Shown here one piece after another: positions 43,585 to 54,699 of a stretch of DNA of 64,000 bases (the first letter of the stretch is position 1; the number at the start of each line of letters is the position of its first letter). The stretch spans positions 4,995,595-5,059,594 of the forward strand of contig NZ_KB217478.1 of assembly GCF_000331305.1 (NCBI RefSeq), given 5' to 3'. A program made the position numbers and the translations under genes. Origin of the DNA: Calothrix sp. PCC 7103 (GTDB lineage Bacteria > Cyanobacteriota > Cyanobacteriia > Cyanobacteriales > Nostocaceae). The notes under the pieces are model-generated. The model ran no database searches. It was not told the origin of the DNA and saw nothing but the letters and a program-made list of their open reading frames with translations.

Positions 43585-45729
43585 TTAAGATAAGGGTAGG
43601 ATGATGTCGATTAGTTTGATAGCAATAAAGGGGGCAATAATACCGCCAAGTCCATAAATAAGAATGTTACGTTTTAATAGTTGGTCGGCAGTTAGGGGAC
43701 GGAATTTTACTCCTTTTAGTGCTAGGGGTATTAGTACTGGGATAATTAAGGCGTTGTAAATTAGGGCGCTGACTATTGCTGATTGTGCGCTTTTTAATTG
43801 CATGATGTTTAAGGCGCCTATTCCTGCTGCACCAAAAATAGTAGGAATAATTGCAAAATATTTGGCGATGTCGTTGGCAACTGAGAATGTTGTTAAGGCA
43901 CCACGAGTAATTAGTAACTGTTTACCAATTGTTACTAGGTCTATTAGTTTGGTGGGGTCAGAGTCTAAGTCCACCATGTTAGCTGCTTCTTTGGCTGCTT
44001 GCGTTCCTGAGTTCATCGCTACACCAACGTTTGCTTGTGCTAGTGCAGGTGCGTCGTTTGTCCCATCCCCAGTCATCGCTACTAGCTTACCTTGACTTTG
44101 TTCGTTACGAATTACGTCAATTTTGTCTTCAGGTGTTGCTTCTGCAATAAAGTCATCAACACCTGCTTCTTCTGCAATTACCGATGCAGTAATTCGGTTG
44201 TCCCCTGTAAGCATGATTGTTTTTACTCCCATACGTCGCAGTTGGTCAAAACGTTCACGTAAACCTGGTTTAACGATATCTTTGAGGTAAATTACACCAT
44301 AAATATCGTTATCTTGACAAACTGCTAGTGGTGTGCCTCCTAATCGAGATACACGCTCAAAAGCTTCGTCTAATTGAGCAGGTACATTACCACCACGCGA
44401 ACGTACAAAACCTTTAATCGCATCGACGGCGCCTTTACGAAGTTCACGGCCATCGGGTAAATTAGTTCCGCTCATTCGGGTTTTTGCAGAAAATTCTATC
44501 CCTTCTGCACCTTTTGTATTAAAGTCTACCTTTGCTTGTGACTTTTCTGCTAACGCTACAATCGAACGACCTTCTGGTGTTTCATCGAACAAACTAGCTT
44601 CTAATGATGCTTGTGCAACTTCTTGAATTGAATGACCGTTGACGGGAATAAATTCATTCGCCAGCCGATTTCCTAATGTAATTGTACCTGTTTTATCTAG
44701 TACTAAAGTATTAATATCACCACAAGCTTCTACTGCACGTCCAGAGGTGGCAACAACATTAAACTGCGCGACTCTATCCATCCCCGCGATACCAATTGCA
44801 CTTAGTAAACCACCAATAGTTGTAGGAATTAGTGCAACTAATAATGATATTAAAATCGCAATGCTGGCGCCTGTGCGTAAGTTGTTTGCTGCTGCTTCAC
44901 CATATATTGTGCTGACAAAGTTGGCGATATAGCCAGCAAAAGGTGGAACCGTGGAAACTACGATTAAGAATACTTGTGTTAGTACGGCGAGTAATACAGT
45001 TAAAGCGATTTCGTTTGGTGTTTTAGAACGTTCGGCGCCTTCTACTAAAGAAATCATTCGGTCAATAAAACCTTGACCTGGGTCAGCAGTAATACGAACA
45101 GTTAGTTCGTCAGAAAGTAAGCGTGTACCACCTGTGACTGAGCTTGCAATATCTGTTCCAGGTTGCTTGAGTACAGGCGCCGACTCTCCAGTTATTGCGG
45201 ATTCATCAACTGAACCAAGACCAGCAATAACATCACCGTCAGCAGCAATCATCTCACCAGCTGAAACCCGAATAATATCGCCCCGTCTAAGTTCGGTGGA
45301 ATTAGTATCTACAACTGTGCCATCAGGCAAGACTTTTTTTGCGACGGTATCAGAACGAGTTGACCTTAACGAATCTGCTTGTGCTTTACCTCGTCCTTCG
45401 GCAACTGCTTCTGCAAAGTTCGCAAAAACAACGGTGAAAAACAAAATAAAAGTAATAATCCCGTTTAATAAACGTTGTTGGTTAATATCCGCTTGCACTG
45501 TACCGAATAAATTCGGATTTATAGTTACGAGTAAAGTAACAATTGTGCCAACCCAGACAATAAACATAACTGGGTTTCTAACGGAGACTTTGGGGTGGAG
45601 TTTTAAAAAAGACTCACGAATTGCCCTTTGATACAGTCCACGCATATTAGCTTTGGGTGTATGCCTGCGCGATTCCCTAGTGCCTTGTGATACTTTTTGC
45701 TTTGAAGATGGGTCAATATTAGTTTGCAT
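43585..45729 (-). CDS. kdpB: Potassium-transporting P-type ATPase, catalytic subunit B
   Basis: 714 residues. Phosphorylation site DKTGTIT, TGES in [15 protein letters not shown] nucleotide domain and [15 protein letters not shown] hinge. It hydrolyses ATP to drive high-affinity K+ uptake through KdpA. It overlaps kdpA by 11 bp. Confidence 0.97.
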   Translation of the reverse strand: MQTNIDPSSKQKVSQGTRESRRHTPKANMRGLYQRAIRESFLKLHPKVSVRNPVMFIVWVGTIVTLLVTINPNLFGTVQADINQQRLLNGIITFILFFTVVFANFAEAVAEGRGKAQADSLRSTRSDTVAKKVLPDGTVVDTNSTELRRGDIIRVSAGEMIAADGDVIAGLGSVDESAITGESAPVLKQPGTDIASSVTGGTRLLSDELTVRITADPGQGFIDRMISLVEGAERSKTPNEIALTVLLAVLTQVFLIVVSTVPPFAGYIANFVSTIYGEAAANNLRTGASIAILISLLVALIPTTIGGLLSAIGIAGMDRVAQFNVVATSGRAVEACGDINTLVLDKTGTITLGNRLANEFIPVNGHSIQEVAQASLEASLFDETPEGRSIVALAEKSQAKVDFNTKGAEGIEFSAKTRMSGTNLPDGRELRKGAVDAIKGFVRSRGGNVPAQLDEAFERVSRLGGTPLAVCQDNDIYGVIYLKDIVKPGLRERFDQLRRMGVKTIMLTGDNRITASVIAEEAGVDDFIAEATPEDKIDVIRNEQSQGKLVAMTGDGTNDAPALAQANVGVAMNSGTQAAKEAANMVDLDSDPTKLIDLVTIGKQLLITRGALTTFSVANDIAKYFAIIPTIFGAAGIGALNIMQLKSAQSAIVSALIYNALIIPVLIPLALKGVKFRPLTADQLLKRNILIYGLGGIIAPFIAIKLIDIILPLS

Positions 45730-47467
45730 AGAATTTAGCTATTTGAAATGCTTCGGCAATTGGTCCTAGAGCTAGTACTGGGAAAAATGTCAAGGCGCCT
45801 AAAATTAAAATTACACCTGCTGTTACACCTGTGAATAATCCAGTGTCGGTACGAAGTGTACCTACATTCATTGGTACAGCTTGTTTGCGAGACATACTAT
45901 CAGCCAAGAACAGTAAACCCGTAATTGGAACATAACGTCCTGCAAGTAAGCTGAAACATGTGCTTAAATTCCACCACAATGCAGTAGCGCTTGTTGTTGC
46001 ACCTGTGGCAATAGCAATTGGAGATGGTTGAGAGTCTCCTAAACCCTCAAAACCCGAACCATTATTAGCAGCAGCAGAAGCATATTCGTAGATGACTTGT
46101 GAAAACCCGTGGAAACCGGGATTACTAATACCAGCTAATTGGTCGGGGAATGCAAGCGTAATACCTGCGGGAATCAAAATGGCAATTGGGTGAACGAGTA
46201 AAATTAGGAAACTTGCTAAGACAACTTCGCGCTTTTCGATTTTGCGTCCTAAAAATTCTGGTGTACGTCCCACCATCAAACCTGTAACGAATACTGCCAA
46301 TATTAAGTAAGCAAACAAGTAAGCAGTTCCTATACCTTGTCCACCCCACATGATTTGCAAAAACATATTAGACAAGGTAATAAATCCGCCATTTGGCATA
46401 AATGAATCATGCAAACTGTTAACGGCGCCCGTCATTGTGCCTGTTGTTGCTACAGCATACAATGCTGACTGTGCCCACCCAAATCTGACTTCTTTACCTT
46501 CTAAGTTTGGTTGCTGACTACCTAGTAATGCATTGACAGCAGGATTACCGTTATATTCTCCTACACCTACTACTGCTATAAATATTACAAACAAGGTGAA
46601 TACCATGCCGTATACTAACCAAGCTTGCTTGATATTATTGGCAAATACACCATAAGCGTAAATTAAGGAAGTGGGGATAGATAGTATTGCGACTATCTGA
46701 AGTAAGTTTGTAAAGGCATTAGGGTTTTCAAACGGGTGTGCTGAGTTTATTGCAAAAAATCCACCTCCGTTTTCACCTAATTCCTTAATTATCTCGAAGT
46801 GGGCAACGGGACCACGTGCTATTGCTTGGCTGATGTTAGGGTCTTCTAAAGTACTTACTATTGCAGGACCAGCTAACGTTTCTGGAACACCAGCAGCAAT
46901 AAAGACGATGGCGCCAACAATGCTGATGGGTAATAATATTCGTGTAATCGCACGAGTTAAATCAACGTAAAAATTACCCAACGACCTACCAGTCAACCCG
47001 CGAATAAAAGCAATTCCTACAGCTAAACCAGTTGCCGCAGAAACAAACATATGATAACCGAGTCCAAAAACTTGGCTAGCATAGCTTAAATATGTTTCAC
47101 CAGAATAATGCTGTTGATTGGTGTTGGTAATAAAAGATATTGTGGTATGTAATGCTGTATCCCAAGTTGGCGCCGGAACTTTTGTTGGGTTGAAAGGTAG
47201 CCAACCTTGACTCATAATTATGAAAAATATCAGCAGTGCCATTACAATATTGCTGTAAATAATTGCGCGTGCATACTGCCAACCCGTCATATTTTCTCGA
47301 CTTGAAACACCCATTAAAGAGAAAAATACTCGTTCCAGCGGGTTTAAAATTGGGTCGAGAATTGTGCTTTCTCCCAAAAAGACGCGCGCAATATATTTAC
47401 CAAAAAAGGGAGTTATTGCCACTACTATAAGTAGCGTTAAGGCAATTTGAATCCATCCTTCTAACAT
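45719..47467 (-). CDS. kdpA: Potassium-transporting ATPase, channel-like subunit A
   Basis: 582 residues with about ten membrane segments. Selectivity-filter-like loops include [20 protein letters not shown] and [10 protein letters not shown]. It binds and conducts K+ within the Kdp complex. First gene of the operon; a GGAG lies 12 bases before the ATG. I looked for a c-di-AMP riboswitch upstream and saw none. Confidence 0.97.
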   Translation of the reverse strand: MLEGWIQIALTLLIVVAITPFFGKYIARVFLGESTILDPILNPLERVFFSLMGVSSRENMTGWQYARAIIYSNIVMALLIFFIIMSQGWLPFNPTKVPAPTWDTALHTTISFITNTNQQHYSGETYLSYASQVFGLGYHMFVSAATGLAVGIAFIRGLTGRSLGNFYVDLTRAITRILLPISIVGAIVFIAAGVPETLAGPAIVSTLEDPNISQAIARGPVAHFEIIKELGENGGGFFAINSAHPFENPNAFTNLLQIVAILSIPTSLIYAYGVFANNIKQAWLVYGMVFTLFVIFIAVVGVGEYNGNPAVNALLGSQQPNLEGKEVRFGWAQSALYAVATTGTMTGAVNSLHDSFMPNGGFITLSNMFLQIMWGGQGIGTAYLFAYLILAVFVTGLMVGRTPEFLGRKIEKREVVLASFLILLVHPIAILIPAGITLAFPDQLAGISNPGFHGFSQVIYEYASAAANNGSGFEGLGDSQPSPIAIATGATTSATALWWNLSTCFSLLAGRYVPITGLLFLADSMSRKQAVPMNVGTLRTDTGLFTGVTAGVILILGALTFFPVLALGPIAEAFQIAKFYAN

Positions 47468-47999
47468 GAATTAACTTAACTCCAAATCGAGTATGAATAT
47501 TACGAGTAATGCAAATACATTCGCATGAAAGCGAAGAATATGATTGCTTGTATCAATTGCTCGTCTAATATCTAATTATGAAACTTTTCTTCAAACATGG
47601 CTAGATATAGCAGGTATAACTTGACGTTTATTAAAAATATACTATTGGCTTTATATATAACTTGGGAGATTGCACTCTTTAACGTTTAGTGTCTTATCGG
47701 CATCAGAGAAGCTTGACGCGCTCCCAATCTTTTATTTTTTGCTTATACGGGTAATTCACATCTATCTTAACGTTTATGCTGGTAAGCAAACTATAACGGT
47801 ATTTTGATCAATGATATATAAGGTGTTTAAACTGTCTAAACAAAATCGTTTAGAGTATTTAGATGATATATATTCGGTACTAAACACGCCTAAACACTAG
47901 CAAACGATATTATATACGCCGTAAAAAAAGAATAATTTAATAGAAATATTGTAAACGTTATATAATAGAAATAGCAGCAGTGGGAGCAATAAACTTCAG
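47468..47999. other. Divergent region between kdpA and a sensor kinase, with repeated CTAAAC motifs
   Basis: Bases 47824-47908 contain GTTTAAACTGTCTAAAC, CGTTTAG, ACTAAACACGCCTAAACAC and GCAAACG, that is at least five GTTTAG/CTAAAC half-sites within 85 bp. This could be a binding array for a response regulator. No gene is seen. Confidence 0.5.
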
Positions 48000-49109
48000 A
48001 TGGAAACTGCACCAAAATCAAAATACTCAAGTCCAGGTGGTTATTTAATCATCTTCGGATTATTTCTGGTTATCTTTTTATGTGAGTTTGCGACACCAGC
48101 AGAATTTGTGTTTGGATACATATATACAGGACCAATTTTACTTGCTGCATCTTGGTTTGGTTATCGCGCCACTTTTAAAGTTACATTTATCGCAGTTTCT
48201 CTAACAATGTTAAATGTATGGGTGCCAGGAGGAGACATTATTGGCTCTACCGCTGTAAACCGAACCATAGCATCGCTATCGCTAATCGTCACTGCCTTTT
48301 TAAGTCAGCGGTTACGACGTTCAGAAGAAGCCATTAACTTAACTCAAGCTAAGTTAGAAGCACAGCAAAAACTATTACAACTGCGTCAAGACTTTGCAAG
48401 TACACTTACCCATGACTTAAAAACACCTCTTTTAGGAGCAATAGAAACGTTAAAAGCCTTTCAGCAAGAGAAATTTGGCGCCGTTTCCGAACCACAGCAG
48501 AAAGTTTTAGCGACAATGGTGCGTAGTCATGATGGTTCGCTGCAATTGCTTGAAACATTACTAGATATATATCGCAATGACACAGAAGGGTTGAAACTTA
48601 ACTTAGAACCATTAGATTTAATTTTTATCGCAGAGCAAGCGACTAGTACTTTGACAGATTTGGCAGCTTCACGTCGTGTATTTATTTCATTTCGGCATGG
48701 AGACTCAGATTTTCGCTCATCATTATGGGTCAAAGGTGATGCTTTGCAATTAGAGCGTGTTTTTACCAATTTATTAGTCAATGCAATTAACCACTCGCAG
48801 CGAGGTGGTATTGTAGAAGTTGTTTTAGAGCCACAACCATCTTACCAAGTCGTAAAGATATTAGATACAGGTGCTGGAATTCAACCAGAACAATTTCCAA
48901 ATTTATTTGAGCGGTTTTACCAAGGTAACAGCGACAGACGTGCCAAAGGGTTTGGGCTAGGACTTTATCTATCGCGTCAAATAGTCGAAGCACATGGCGG
49001 TATAATTTGGGCTGAAAACCGCGAGTCGGCAAAAACTAATTCCTTTGGCGCAAGTAGTACAAACAGTGGAGCTATTTTTGGTTTCAAACTGCCAGTTTAT
49101 GCTTTTTAG
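48000..49109 (+). CDS. Membrane histidine kinase
   Basis: 369 residues. Three or four membrane segments (about 13-100), a short coiled coil, then HisKA with H-box TLTHDLKTPL, N-box NLLVNAINHS, DTGAGIQP and GFGLGLYLS. All catalytic boxes are intact. It is followed 81 bp later by a NarL-type regulator, its probable partner. Location next to kdpA invites the idea that it replaces the lost KdpD, but KdpE-type partners are OmpR-like, so this stays open. Confidence 0.93.
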   Translation: METAPKSKYSSPGGYLIIFGLFLVIFLCEFATPAEFVFGYIYTGPILLAASWFGYRATFKVTFIAVSLTMLNVWVPGGDIIGSTAVNRTIASLSLIVTAFLSQRLRRSEEAINLTQAKLEAQQKLLQLRQDFASTLTHDLKTPLLGAIETLKAFQQEKFGAVSEPQQKVLATMVRSHDGSLQLLETLLDIYRNDTEGLKLNLEPLDLIFIAEQATSTLTDLAASRRVFISFRHGDSDFRSSLWVKGDALQLERVFTNLLVNAINHSQRGGIVEVVLEPQPSYQVVKILDTGAGIQPEQFPNLFERFYQGNSDRRAKGFGLGLYLSRQIVEAHGGIIWAENRESAKTNSFGASSTNSGAIFGFKLPVYAF

Positions 49110-49190
49110 CTGTTTTAGAGCTAGTTTGTTTAATAATAGTTTGCGTTCTCAAAAACTGTAAAATGGGGGAGTGTAAACCCTTTTCATGAA

Positions 49191-49862
49191 ATGGCGCCAT
49201 TAAAAATAAAAGTTCTCTTAGTTGAGGACGATGAGTTATTCCGTCTGGGATTGCAGGTCAGGTTACAGCAAGAAGAAAATTTAGAAATTGTTGCTGAAGC
49301 TATTGACGGTGAAACCGCCATTGAACTAGTAAATTTTTACCAGCTTGATGTTGTTTTGCTAGATATTGGTTTACCTGGAATTGGAGGAATTGAAACATGT
49401 CGGATTATCAAACAAAATCATCCTCAACTGCCAATACTAGTTTTATCTTCTCACTCCGAACAATCACTGGTGATGCAAATCATTGAAGCAGGCGCCCAAG
49501 GATACTGCCTTAAAGGTATAAATCCAGAAAAGTTAGTACTAGCGCTGCGTTCGGTAGCAAGTGGTGCCTCATGGTGGGATGAAAAAGCTACTCAAGAAAT
49601 ACGCTTTGCGTTTGCTGCGCGGGCACAACCTGATGTAATTAAATCTTTACCAGTACAAAATATACTTACCCAACGCGAGCAAGAAATTTTAATTTTAATC
49701 GCAGCAAATCAAACGAATCAGCAAATAGCCGATAAACTTTATATTACACCTGGAACAGTGAGAGTACATGTCCACGCTATTTTACACAAACTTGGAGCTA
49801 GTACGCGCAATGAGGCTGTAACAATAGCTGCTGCTAAAGGAATGATACGTGATTATAGCTAA
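49191..49862 (+). CDS. NarL/FixJ-type response regulator
   Basis: 223 residues. Receiver: VLLVEDDELFRLG, Asp in VVLLDIGLPGIGG, LSSHSEQS. Output: LuxR helix-turn-helix with LTQREQEILILIAANQTN and IADKLYITPGTVRVHV. Partner of the kinase upstream. Confidence 0.93.
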   Translation: MAPLKIKVLLVEDDELFRLGLQVRLQQEENLEIVAEAIDGETAIELVNFYQLDVVLLDIGLPGIGGIETCRIIKQNHPQLPILVLSSHSEQSLVMQIIEAGAQGYCLKGINPEKLVLALRSVASGASWWDEKATQEIRFAFAARAQPDVIKSLPVQNILTQREQEILILIAANQTNQQIADKLYITPGTVRVHVHAILHKLGASTRNEAVTIAAAKGMIRDYS

Positions 49863-49872
49863 TACTTTTGAC

Positions 49873-50778
49873 CTAGGCTTTTTCTCCAAAGAAGCGACGT
49901 TGAATCAATGTAGCAATAATAATAACGATAGCAAGTAAAAATGCGATAGCGGCGCCGTAACCCATTTGTAAGTAACGAAACACAGATTGGTATATAAGTA
50001 ATACAACGGTAAGTGTAGCGTTGTTCGGTCCTCCGGTACCATTAGAGAAAATATAAGATTGGTCGAATAATTGAAATGTACCAATAATTCCCATTGATAA
50101 TACGAAAAATGTTACTGGACGCAGAATGGGAACTGTAATATTTATAAATTTTTGCCAACCGTTGGCGCCATCGAGTTCGGCGGCTTCGTATAGTGACTGT
50201 GGGATATCTTGTAACGCTGCCAAATAAATTACCATGAAGAACGGCGCCGTTGACCAAATATTCATTAACATAATACCTTTGAGTGCAACAGCAGGATCTC
50301 CCAACCAGTTATAAGTAGGCAGTCCAAAAAATGCCAGAACATTATTTAAGAGTCCGTTGCTGTTGTATATCCACATGAAGATTAGCGTTAGCACAGCAGA
50401 AGAAGTTACAGTCGGTAAAAAATAAAGAATTCGCCACCAATTTTTACCGTGAATACCCGAATTAAGCGTTACCGCCAAAATCAAAGCTAAAATAGTTTGT
50501 AATGGCACAACAATGATTACATACTCAAGTGTATTTCGCAGTGCTATCCATACTCTTTCATCGGTACCCAAATTCGCAAAATTCTCTATACCTACAAACC
50601 GATACTCAATACCACCCAGTAGTCGAACCTTGTGCAGCGACAGGTACACAGCGAAAATAATAGGTAATACAACGAAAACCCCTAACACAAGAATAGTCGG
50701 TGCCATAAATATATAGCCCGCTAAATTTTCTGAAAGGTACCAGCCAGCAAAAGTACGCTGTTTTCTTAATTGAACCAC
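49873..50778 (-). CDS. Sugar ABC transporter permease (MalF type)
   Basis: 301 residues with six membrane segments. EAA loop SLYEAAELDGANGWQKFINI, then TVPILRPV. Upstream member of a MalF/MalG pair, the other being at 41384-42223; the solute-binding protein is at 54700-55974. All three are on the minus strand. Confidence 0.92.
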   Translation of the reverse strand: MVQLRKQRTFAGWYLSENLAGYIFMAPTILVLGVFVVLPIIFAVYLSLHKVRLLGGIEYRFVGIENFANLGTDERVWIALRNTLEYVIIVVPLQTILALILAVTLNSGIHGKNWWRILYFLPTVTSSAVLTLIFMWIYNSNGLLNNVLAFFGLPTYNWLGDPAVALKGIMLMNIWSTAPFFMVIYLAALQDIPQSLYEAAELDGANGWQKFINITVPILRPVTFFVLSMGIIGTFQLFDQSYIFSNGTGGPNNATLTVVLLIYQSVFRYLQMGYGAAIAFLLAIVIIIATLIQRRFFGEKA

Positions 50779-51059
50779 TACATAACCTCCGGTCTATCAC
50801 ACATCATTGATAATCTAATTAACGGTGATGCATGATTATATATTTTACTGCTTTAGATAGATGTATTAATAAATATTTTTTTTATTAACGAGAAATGATG
50901 CTTTTAACTCTAAATAACAGGTTAAGCAAAATAAAAGTCAATTTAATCAAAAGATAATTTATTTATTTTATTATAGTATTAAAGTATACAAGTTTTTTTT
51001 ATACTCCAAGAATATACTAATGCTGTGTAATACTAAGAACACGAAGCTTTGTATTTTCT

Positions 51060-52493
51060 ATGGATTCTACCGAATTAAAAAACTTAGAGTCAGCATATAT
51101 ACCCGAAATAATTATTGTTGATGATAAAACGAAAGTAACGTTAAATTCTCCACTCAAAATACCGAAAGAGGCAATTCGTACATCGCTACGTGCTTCAACG
51201 ATAGATGTAGTTTTTGCTAATATTTTTGCCATTCCAACGAGTGGAATTTTATTAAGTAATTTTGTTGTAGAATTAGGAGCTAGTCCCATCGCGTTTGGAA
51301 TGCTATCGTCAATTCCAATGCTAGTAAATCTTATTCAACCATTAGGCGCCTATTTTTCTGAAAAGAGTACGAGTAGGTTTCGTTACTCACTATTGATATT
51401 TGGAACTGCTCGTTCTCTTTGGATAATTTTAGCAATTGCCATATTTTTGGCTAACTGGGGTTTAATAAATTCAGATGATTTGATTAATATAACTTTAGTA
51501 ATAGTTTTAGTAACACGCTTACTCGAAGGATTTGGTAGCGCATCTTGGTTAAGTTGGCTAGCAATAATAGTGCCTCATCGCTTACGAGGTAGATATTTTG
51601 GTTTTCGCAATAGTGTCGGAAGTCTTACAAATTTAATTTGTGTACCGTTAGCAGGAATTGCAGTTTCAACTTGGCATGGTGGAACACTTCAAGGTTACGG
51701 TATTGCAATGGCTGTGGGAATATTATGTGGATATATTAGTTTGGGGTGTCAATATTTTAAATATGATATAAATCCACAGCATCATAACTGGGCGCCGGAG
51801 CATGGAAATAAAGAAGCTGTGACATCGACACCAGAACCTTCATCTTCGATTTTGGAAATATTTAAAGATTTTAACTTTTTAAAGTTTTTATTTTACTTTG
51901 GCTTATCAATGTTTGCCATTAACTTGAGTTTACCCTTTTTTAACCTTTACATGTTAGATACACTATCATTAGATGTTCGCTGGGTGACAATATATGCAAG
52001 TATTCAAGCAGCAGTAAATTTACTATTTTTTGTAATTTGGGGTCGTTTAGCAGACCGTTTTGGTAATCGTTTAATATTAGCTTTTGTTGGAAGTATATTA
52101 GTAATTATTCCATTTTTATGGTTGGGAGTTGGGACTAGTAATTTAGACTTGTGGTTATGGTTGCCGATGATACATGTTTTAACAGGTGGAACTTCAGCAG
52201 CAAGCGATTTGTGCAACAATAATTTGCTATTAGGAGTGGCGCCGATACGTAACCAAGCGAATTATTTTGCTATTAGTGCAGCTGTTGCAGGCGCCAGTGG
52301 AGCATTGGGTACAACTATTGGCGGTTTTATTGTACAAAATGGTTATTTAGGTGGTTTAACTGGTTTATTTATTATTTCTAGCCTTTTTCGATTAGTAGCT
52401 TTAGTACCATTAGTATTTATTAACGAACCGCGTCGTAAATCTTTTATGGAGTTAATACAAAGATTTCGGCAAAGTCTACTAACGGCAAAATAA
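51060..52493 (+). CDS. MFS transporter, copy 1
   Basis: 477 residues with about 12 membrane segments, MFS motif A in WGRLADRFGNRLI, and LRGRYFGFRNSVGSLTN between helices. The first 40 residues are polar. It is a close paralogue of the protein at 56284-57771: long identical stretches include GILLSNF and LPFFNLYMLDTL-like parts. Substrate unknown. Confidence 0.9.
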   Translation: MDSTELKNLESAYIPEIIIVDDKTKVTLNSPLKIPKEAIRTSLRASTIDVVFANIFAIPTSGILLSNFVVELGASPIAFGMLSSIPMLVNLIQPLGAYFSEKSTSRFRYSLLIFGTARSLWIILAIAIFLANWGLINSDDLINITLVIVLVTRLLEGFGSASWLSWLAIIVPHRLRGRYFGFRNSVGSLTNLICVPLAGIAVSTWHGGTLQGYGIAMAVGILCGYISLGCQYFKYDINPQHHNWAPEHGNKEAVTSTPEPSSSILEIFKDFNFLKFLFYFGLSMFAINLSLPFFNLYMLDTLSLDVRWVTIYASIQAAVNLLFFVIWGRLADRFGNRLILAFVGSILVIIPFLWLGVGTSNLDLWLWLPMIHVLTGGTSAASDLCNNNLLLGVAPIRNQANYFAISAAVAGASGALGTTIGGFIVQNGYLGGLTGLFIISSLFRLVALVPLVFINEPRRKSFMELIQRFRQSLLTAK

Positions 52494-52595
52494 ATGTCAA
52501 GTTAATCGAAAGATTGCTAATTGCTATTGTCCCTGATAATTATATAGCCTGTATTCATAAACACCAAGTTCGTGAACTCAGTTCTTATATTATCT

Positions 52596-53288
52596 ATGAA
52601 TAATTCCTGTCAGCCTTTATCTTTAATTTCAAAATCCGTTTCAAAGCTGCGTTCATACAGTTTATTTCTTCCAGCAACTTTGACTGTTTTGAGCTTTGGG
52701 CTAGATACAAACAAAGCATTAGCTCAAACTAGTTACCCATTTCAGGCAATCTACGATGTTGTCGTTAAATCTGAACCAATTACATCTGAAGTATCAAAAA
52801 TCACTTTAGAAGGCAAGAGCGGTGATGCTCTATACGGACTGACTAATATTATAAGTCTAAGTTATACTCGGCTTGACCCCACAACAGGTGTAACAACAGC
52901 AGGTGCAGATGCAGCAGAATTTGGTTTACAAGGTTTACCAATTCTCACTGATAAATTTTTTGGAAGCGGTGACGATAGCTTAATTGGAACCAGTAAAGCC
53001 ACTGCTGTAGCTGATTTACAAAATCTCACAGCTTCTGCTTCTGGTATAGTGACTATTACTGATGGTACAGGTAGATTCAGTGGTGCAAAGGGCATACTTT
53101 CTATTTTAGATAAATACACGCTCAGTCCAGACCCAACTGCTCCCATAAGAGGTCAGGCTTTTGTAGATGGTTCCTTTCAGACCTTTCAAAAAGTTCCAGA
53201 ACCGAGTATAACCGCTTCATTTATAAGCATAATCGCGATTGGCGCCTGTTTTCTGCGAGGTCGTAAGCATCGTAAAGCGGTGCTGTAA
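52596..53288 (+). CDS. PEP-CTERM exported protein
   Basis: 230 residues from ATG 52596; a GTG 24 bases earlier is in frame. Signal peptide (about 20-45, ending NKALAQT), a beta-rich middle, and a C-terminal sorting signal VPEPSITASFISIIAIGACF then RGRKHRK. PEP-CTERM proteins are cut by exosortase and released outside, often with exopolysaccharide. Function unknown. Confidence 0.82.
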   Translation: MNNSCQPLSLISKSVSKLRSYSLFLPATLTVLSFGLDTNKALAQTSYPFQAIYDVVVKSEPITSEVSKITLEGKSGDALYGLTNIISLSYTRLDPTTGVTTAGADAAEFGLQGLPILTDKFFGSGDDSLIGTSKATAVADLQNLTASASGIVTITDGTGRFSGAKGILSILDKYTLSPDPTAPIRGQAFVDGSFQTFQKVPEPSITASFISIIAIGACFLRGRKHRKAVL

Positions 53289-53346
53289 CTTCTACAGTTT
53301 ATATCTGTTCAGCAAGAATAACTTAAAACAAACAGGAAGCGCGCAC

Positions 53347-54648
53347 ATGCATTTACATTTACTTTCAAAATCCTTTCTTCATCTTTCAGTTCTTAGTCTT
53401 TGTTTAGCTGTTGGAGCAAGAATACAACCAGCAACCGCAGCTTCATTAAGTGTAGTAGCTGATGGTCTTAATAATGTTCGAGGTTTAAACTTTGCTCCAG
53501 ACGGTAGCCTATATATTACCGAGTCAGGTGTTGGAGGTGATGGACGATGTATTCCAGGCCCTTCTTTAGAAGGTTTGTTATCGTGTGCTGGTACAAGCGG
53601 CGCCGTTACCCGTGTGAAAGATGGTAAAATTGAGCGTGCGCTAACAGGATTACCATCTATTGCGTTAAGACCAACTGGTGATACAGGTACAGGCCCACAA
53701 GATATTCAATTCGATGAGAAAGGAAATGCTTATCTTTTAATTGGGTATGCGGGAAATCCAACGATTCGCGATTTCGATGAAAACTCACCCAGTTGGGGAC
53801 AACTCTATAAAGTAGACTTTAATAGTGGTTCCCTCACAAGCATTGCCGACTTTGGAAAATACGAATTGACAAATAATGCTGACGGGGAAGATACGCTTGA
53901 TGTAAGTGGTGAAATTGCTAGTAACCCCTATGCTTTTACAATAAAAGATAATACAGCTTATGTTGTTGACGCAGCAGCAAACAATATTTTAAGTGTAGGA
54001 CTTGATGGCAGTAACTTGAAGTCGTTTGTAGTACTTCCTAAGCAAACAATAACGAATCCTGTTTTTCCTACTCCTGCACCAGGACAGGTACTACCCCCAG
54101 ATGCACCACCACCAAGTCAAATTCCCGATGCATTACAAATTCAATCAGTTCCCACAGGTATTGTTGTTGGGCCTGATGATGCATTGTATGTTAGTGAATT
54201 TACAGGTTTTCCTTTTCCTGAAGGTAAAGCGCGTATTTTTAGAGTTGGTAAGACAGGCGCCACAACAGTATATGCTGATAGTTTTACACAATTAGCAGAT
54301 TTAGAATTTGATAAACAAGGCAATTTATATGCTTTACAATATGGCAATGCACCACAATGGCAAGGTATTAGCGATGCTTCAGTAATTCAAATTGCTCCAA
54401 ATGGCGCCCGAACTGTGTTAGCTAGTGGTAATGGACTAGAGTCAGCAACTGCACTTACGGTTGGTCCCGATGGTGCGATTTATATTGCCAATAAAGGTGA
54501 TAGAGCTTCACTTGGTCAAGTTTTACGGATTGAATCGAAAGCAAAAGTCAGCGAACCAAGTGCAATAATAGGTGCCTTACTATTAAGTGCTTTCGGATTA
54601 AGTTCGTTTTATAAACGCAAGATTGAAGCAAGGATTGGCAACGGATAA
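53347..54648 (+). CDS. ScyD/ScyE-family PEP-CTERM protein
   Basis: 433 residues from ATG 53347, chosen because AGGAAG lies 7 bases upstream and the longer frame would overlap the previous gene. Signal peptide, then a beta-propeller like that of ScyD/ScyE: GLNFAPDGSLYITESG, TGPQDIQFDEKGNAYLLIG, ALTVGPDGAIYIAN. A PEP-CTERM tail follows (SEPSAIIGALLLSAFGLS). ScyD/ScyE are linked to the sunscreen scytonemin; no scytonemin core genes are near. The stop is in a CAACGGAT repeat. Confidence 0.85.
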   Translation: MHLHLLSKSFLHLSVLSLCLAVGARIQPATAASLSVVADGLNNVRGLNFAPDGSLYITESGVGGDGRCIPGPSLEGLLSCAGTSGAVTRVKDGKIERALTGLPSIALRPTGDTGTGPQDIQFDEKGNAYLLIGYAGNPTIRDFDENSPSWGQLYKVDFNSGSLTSIADFGKYELTNNADGEDTLDVSGEIASNPYAFTIKDNTAYVVDAAANNILSVGLDGSNLKSFVVLPKQTITNPVFPTPAPGQVLPPDAPPPSQIPDALQIQSVPTGIVVGPDDALYVSEFTGFPFPEGKARIFRVGKTGATTVYADSFTQLADLEFDKQGNLYALQYGNAPQWQGISDASVIQIAPNGARTVLASGNGLESATALTVGPDGAIYIANKGDRASLGQVLRIESKAKVSEPSAIIGALLLSAFGLSSFYKRKIEARIGNG

Positions 54649-54699
54649 TTGATTTTAAGTAACTAGACTTGTTTTATATTAATAACTCATCCGTTGCAG
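54637..54699. repeat. CAACGGAT-type inverted repeat
   Basis: GGCAACGGATAATTG and CTCATCCGTTGC face each other between the convergent ScyE-like and solute-binding genes. It supplies the last codons of the former. Confidence 0.7.

Noticed and set aside
45134-45631. 165-codon plus-strand frame
   Set aside because: Antisense shadow of kdpB, which has all catalytic motifs.
47468-47999. c-di-AMP (ydaO) riboswitch before kdpA
   Set aside because: I looked for its conserved stems and could not find them.
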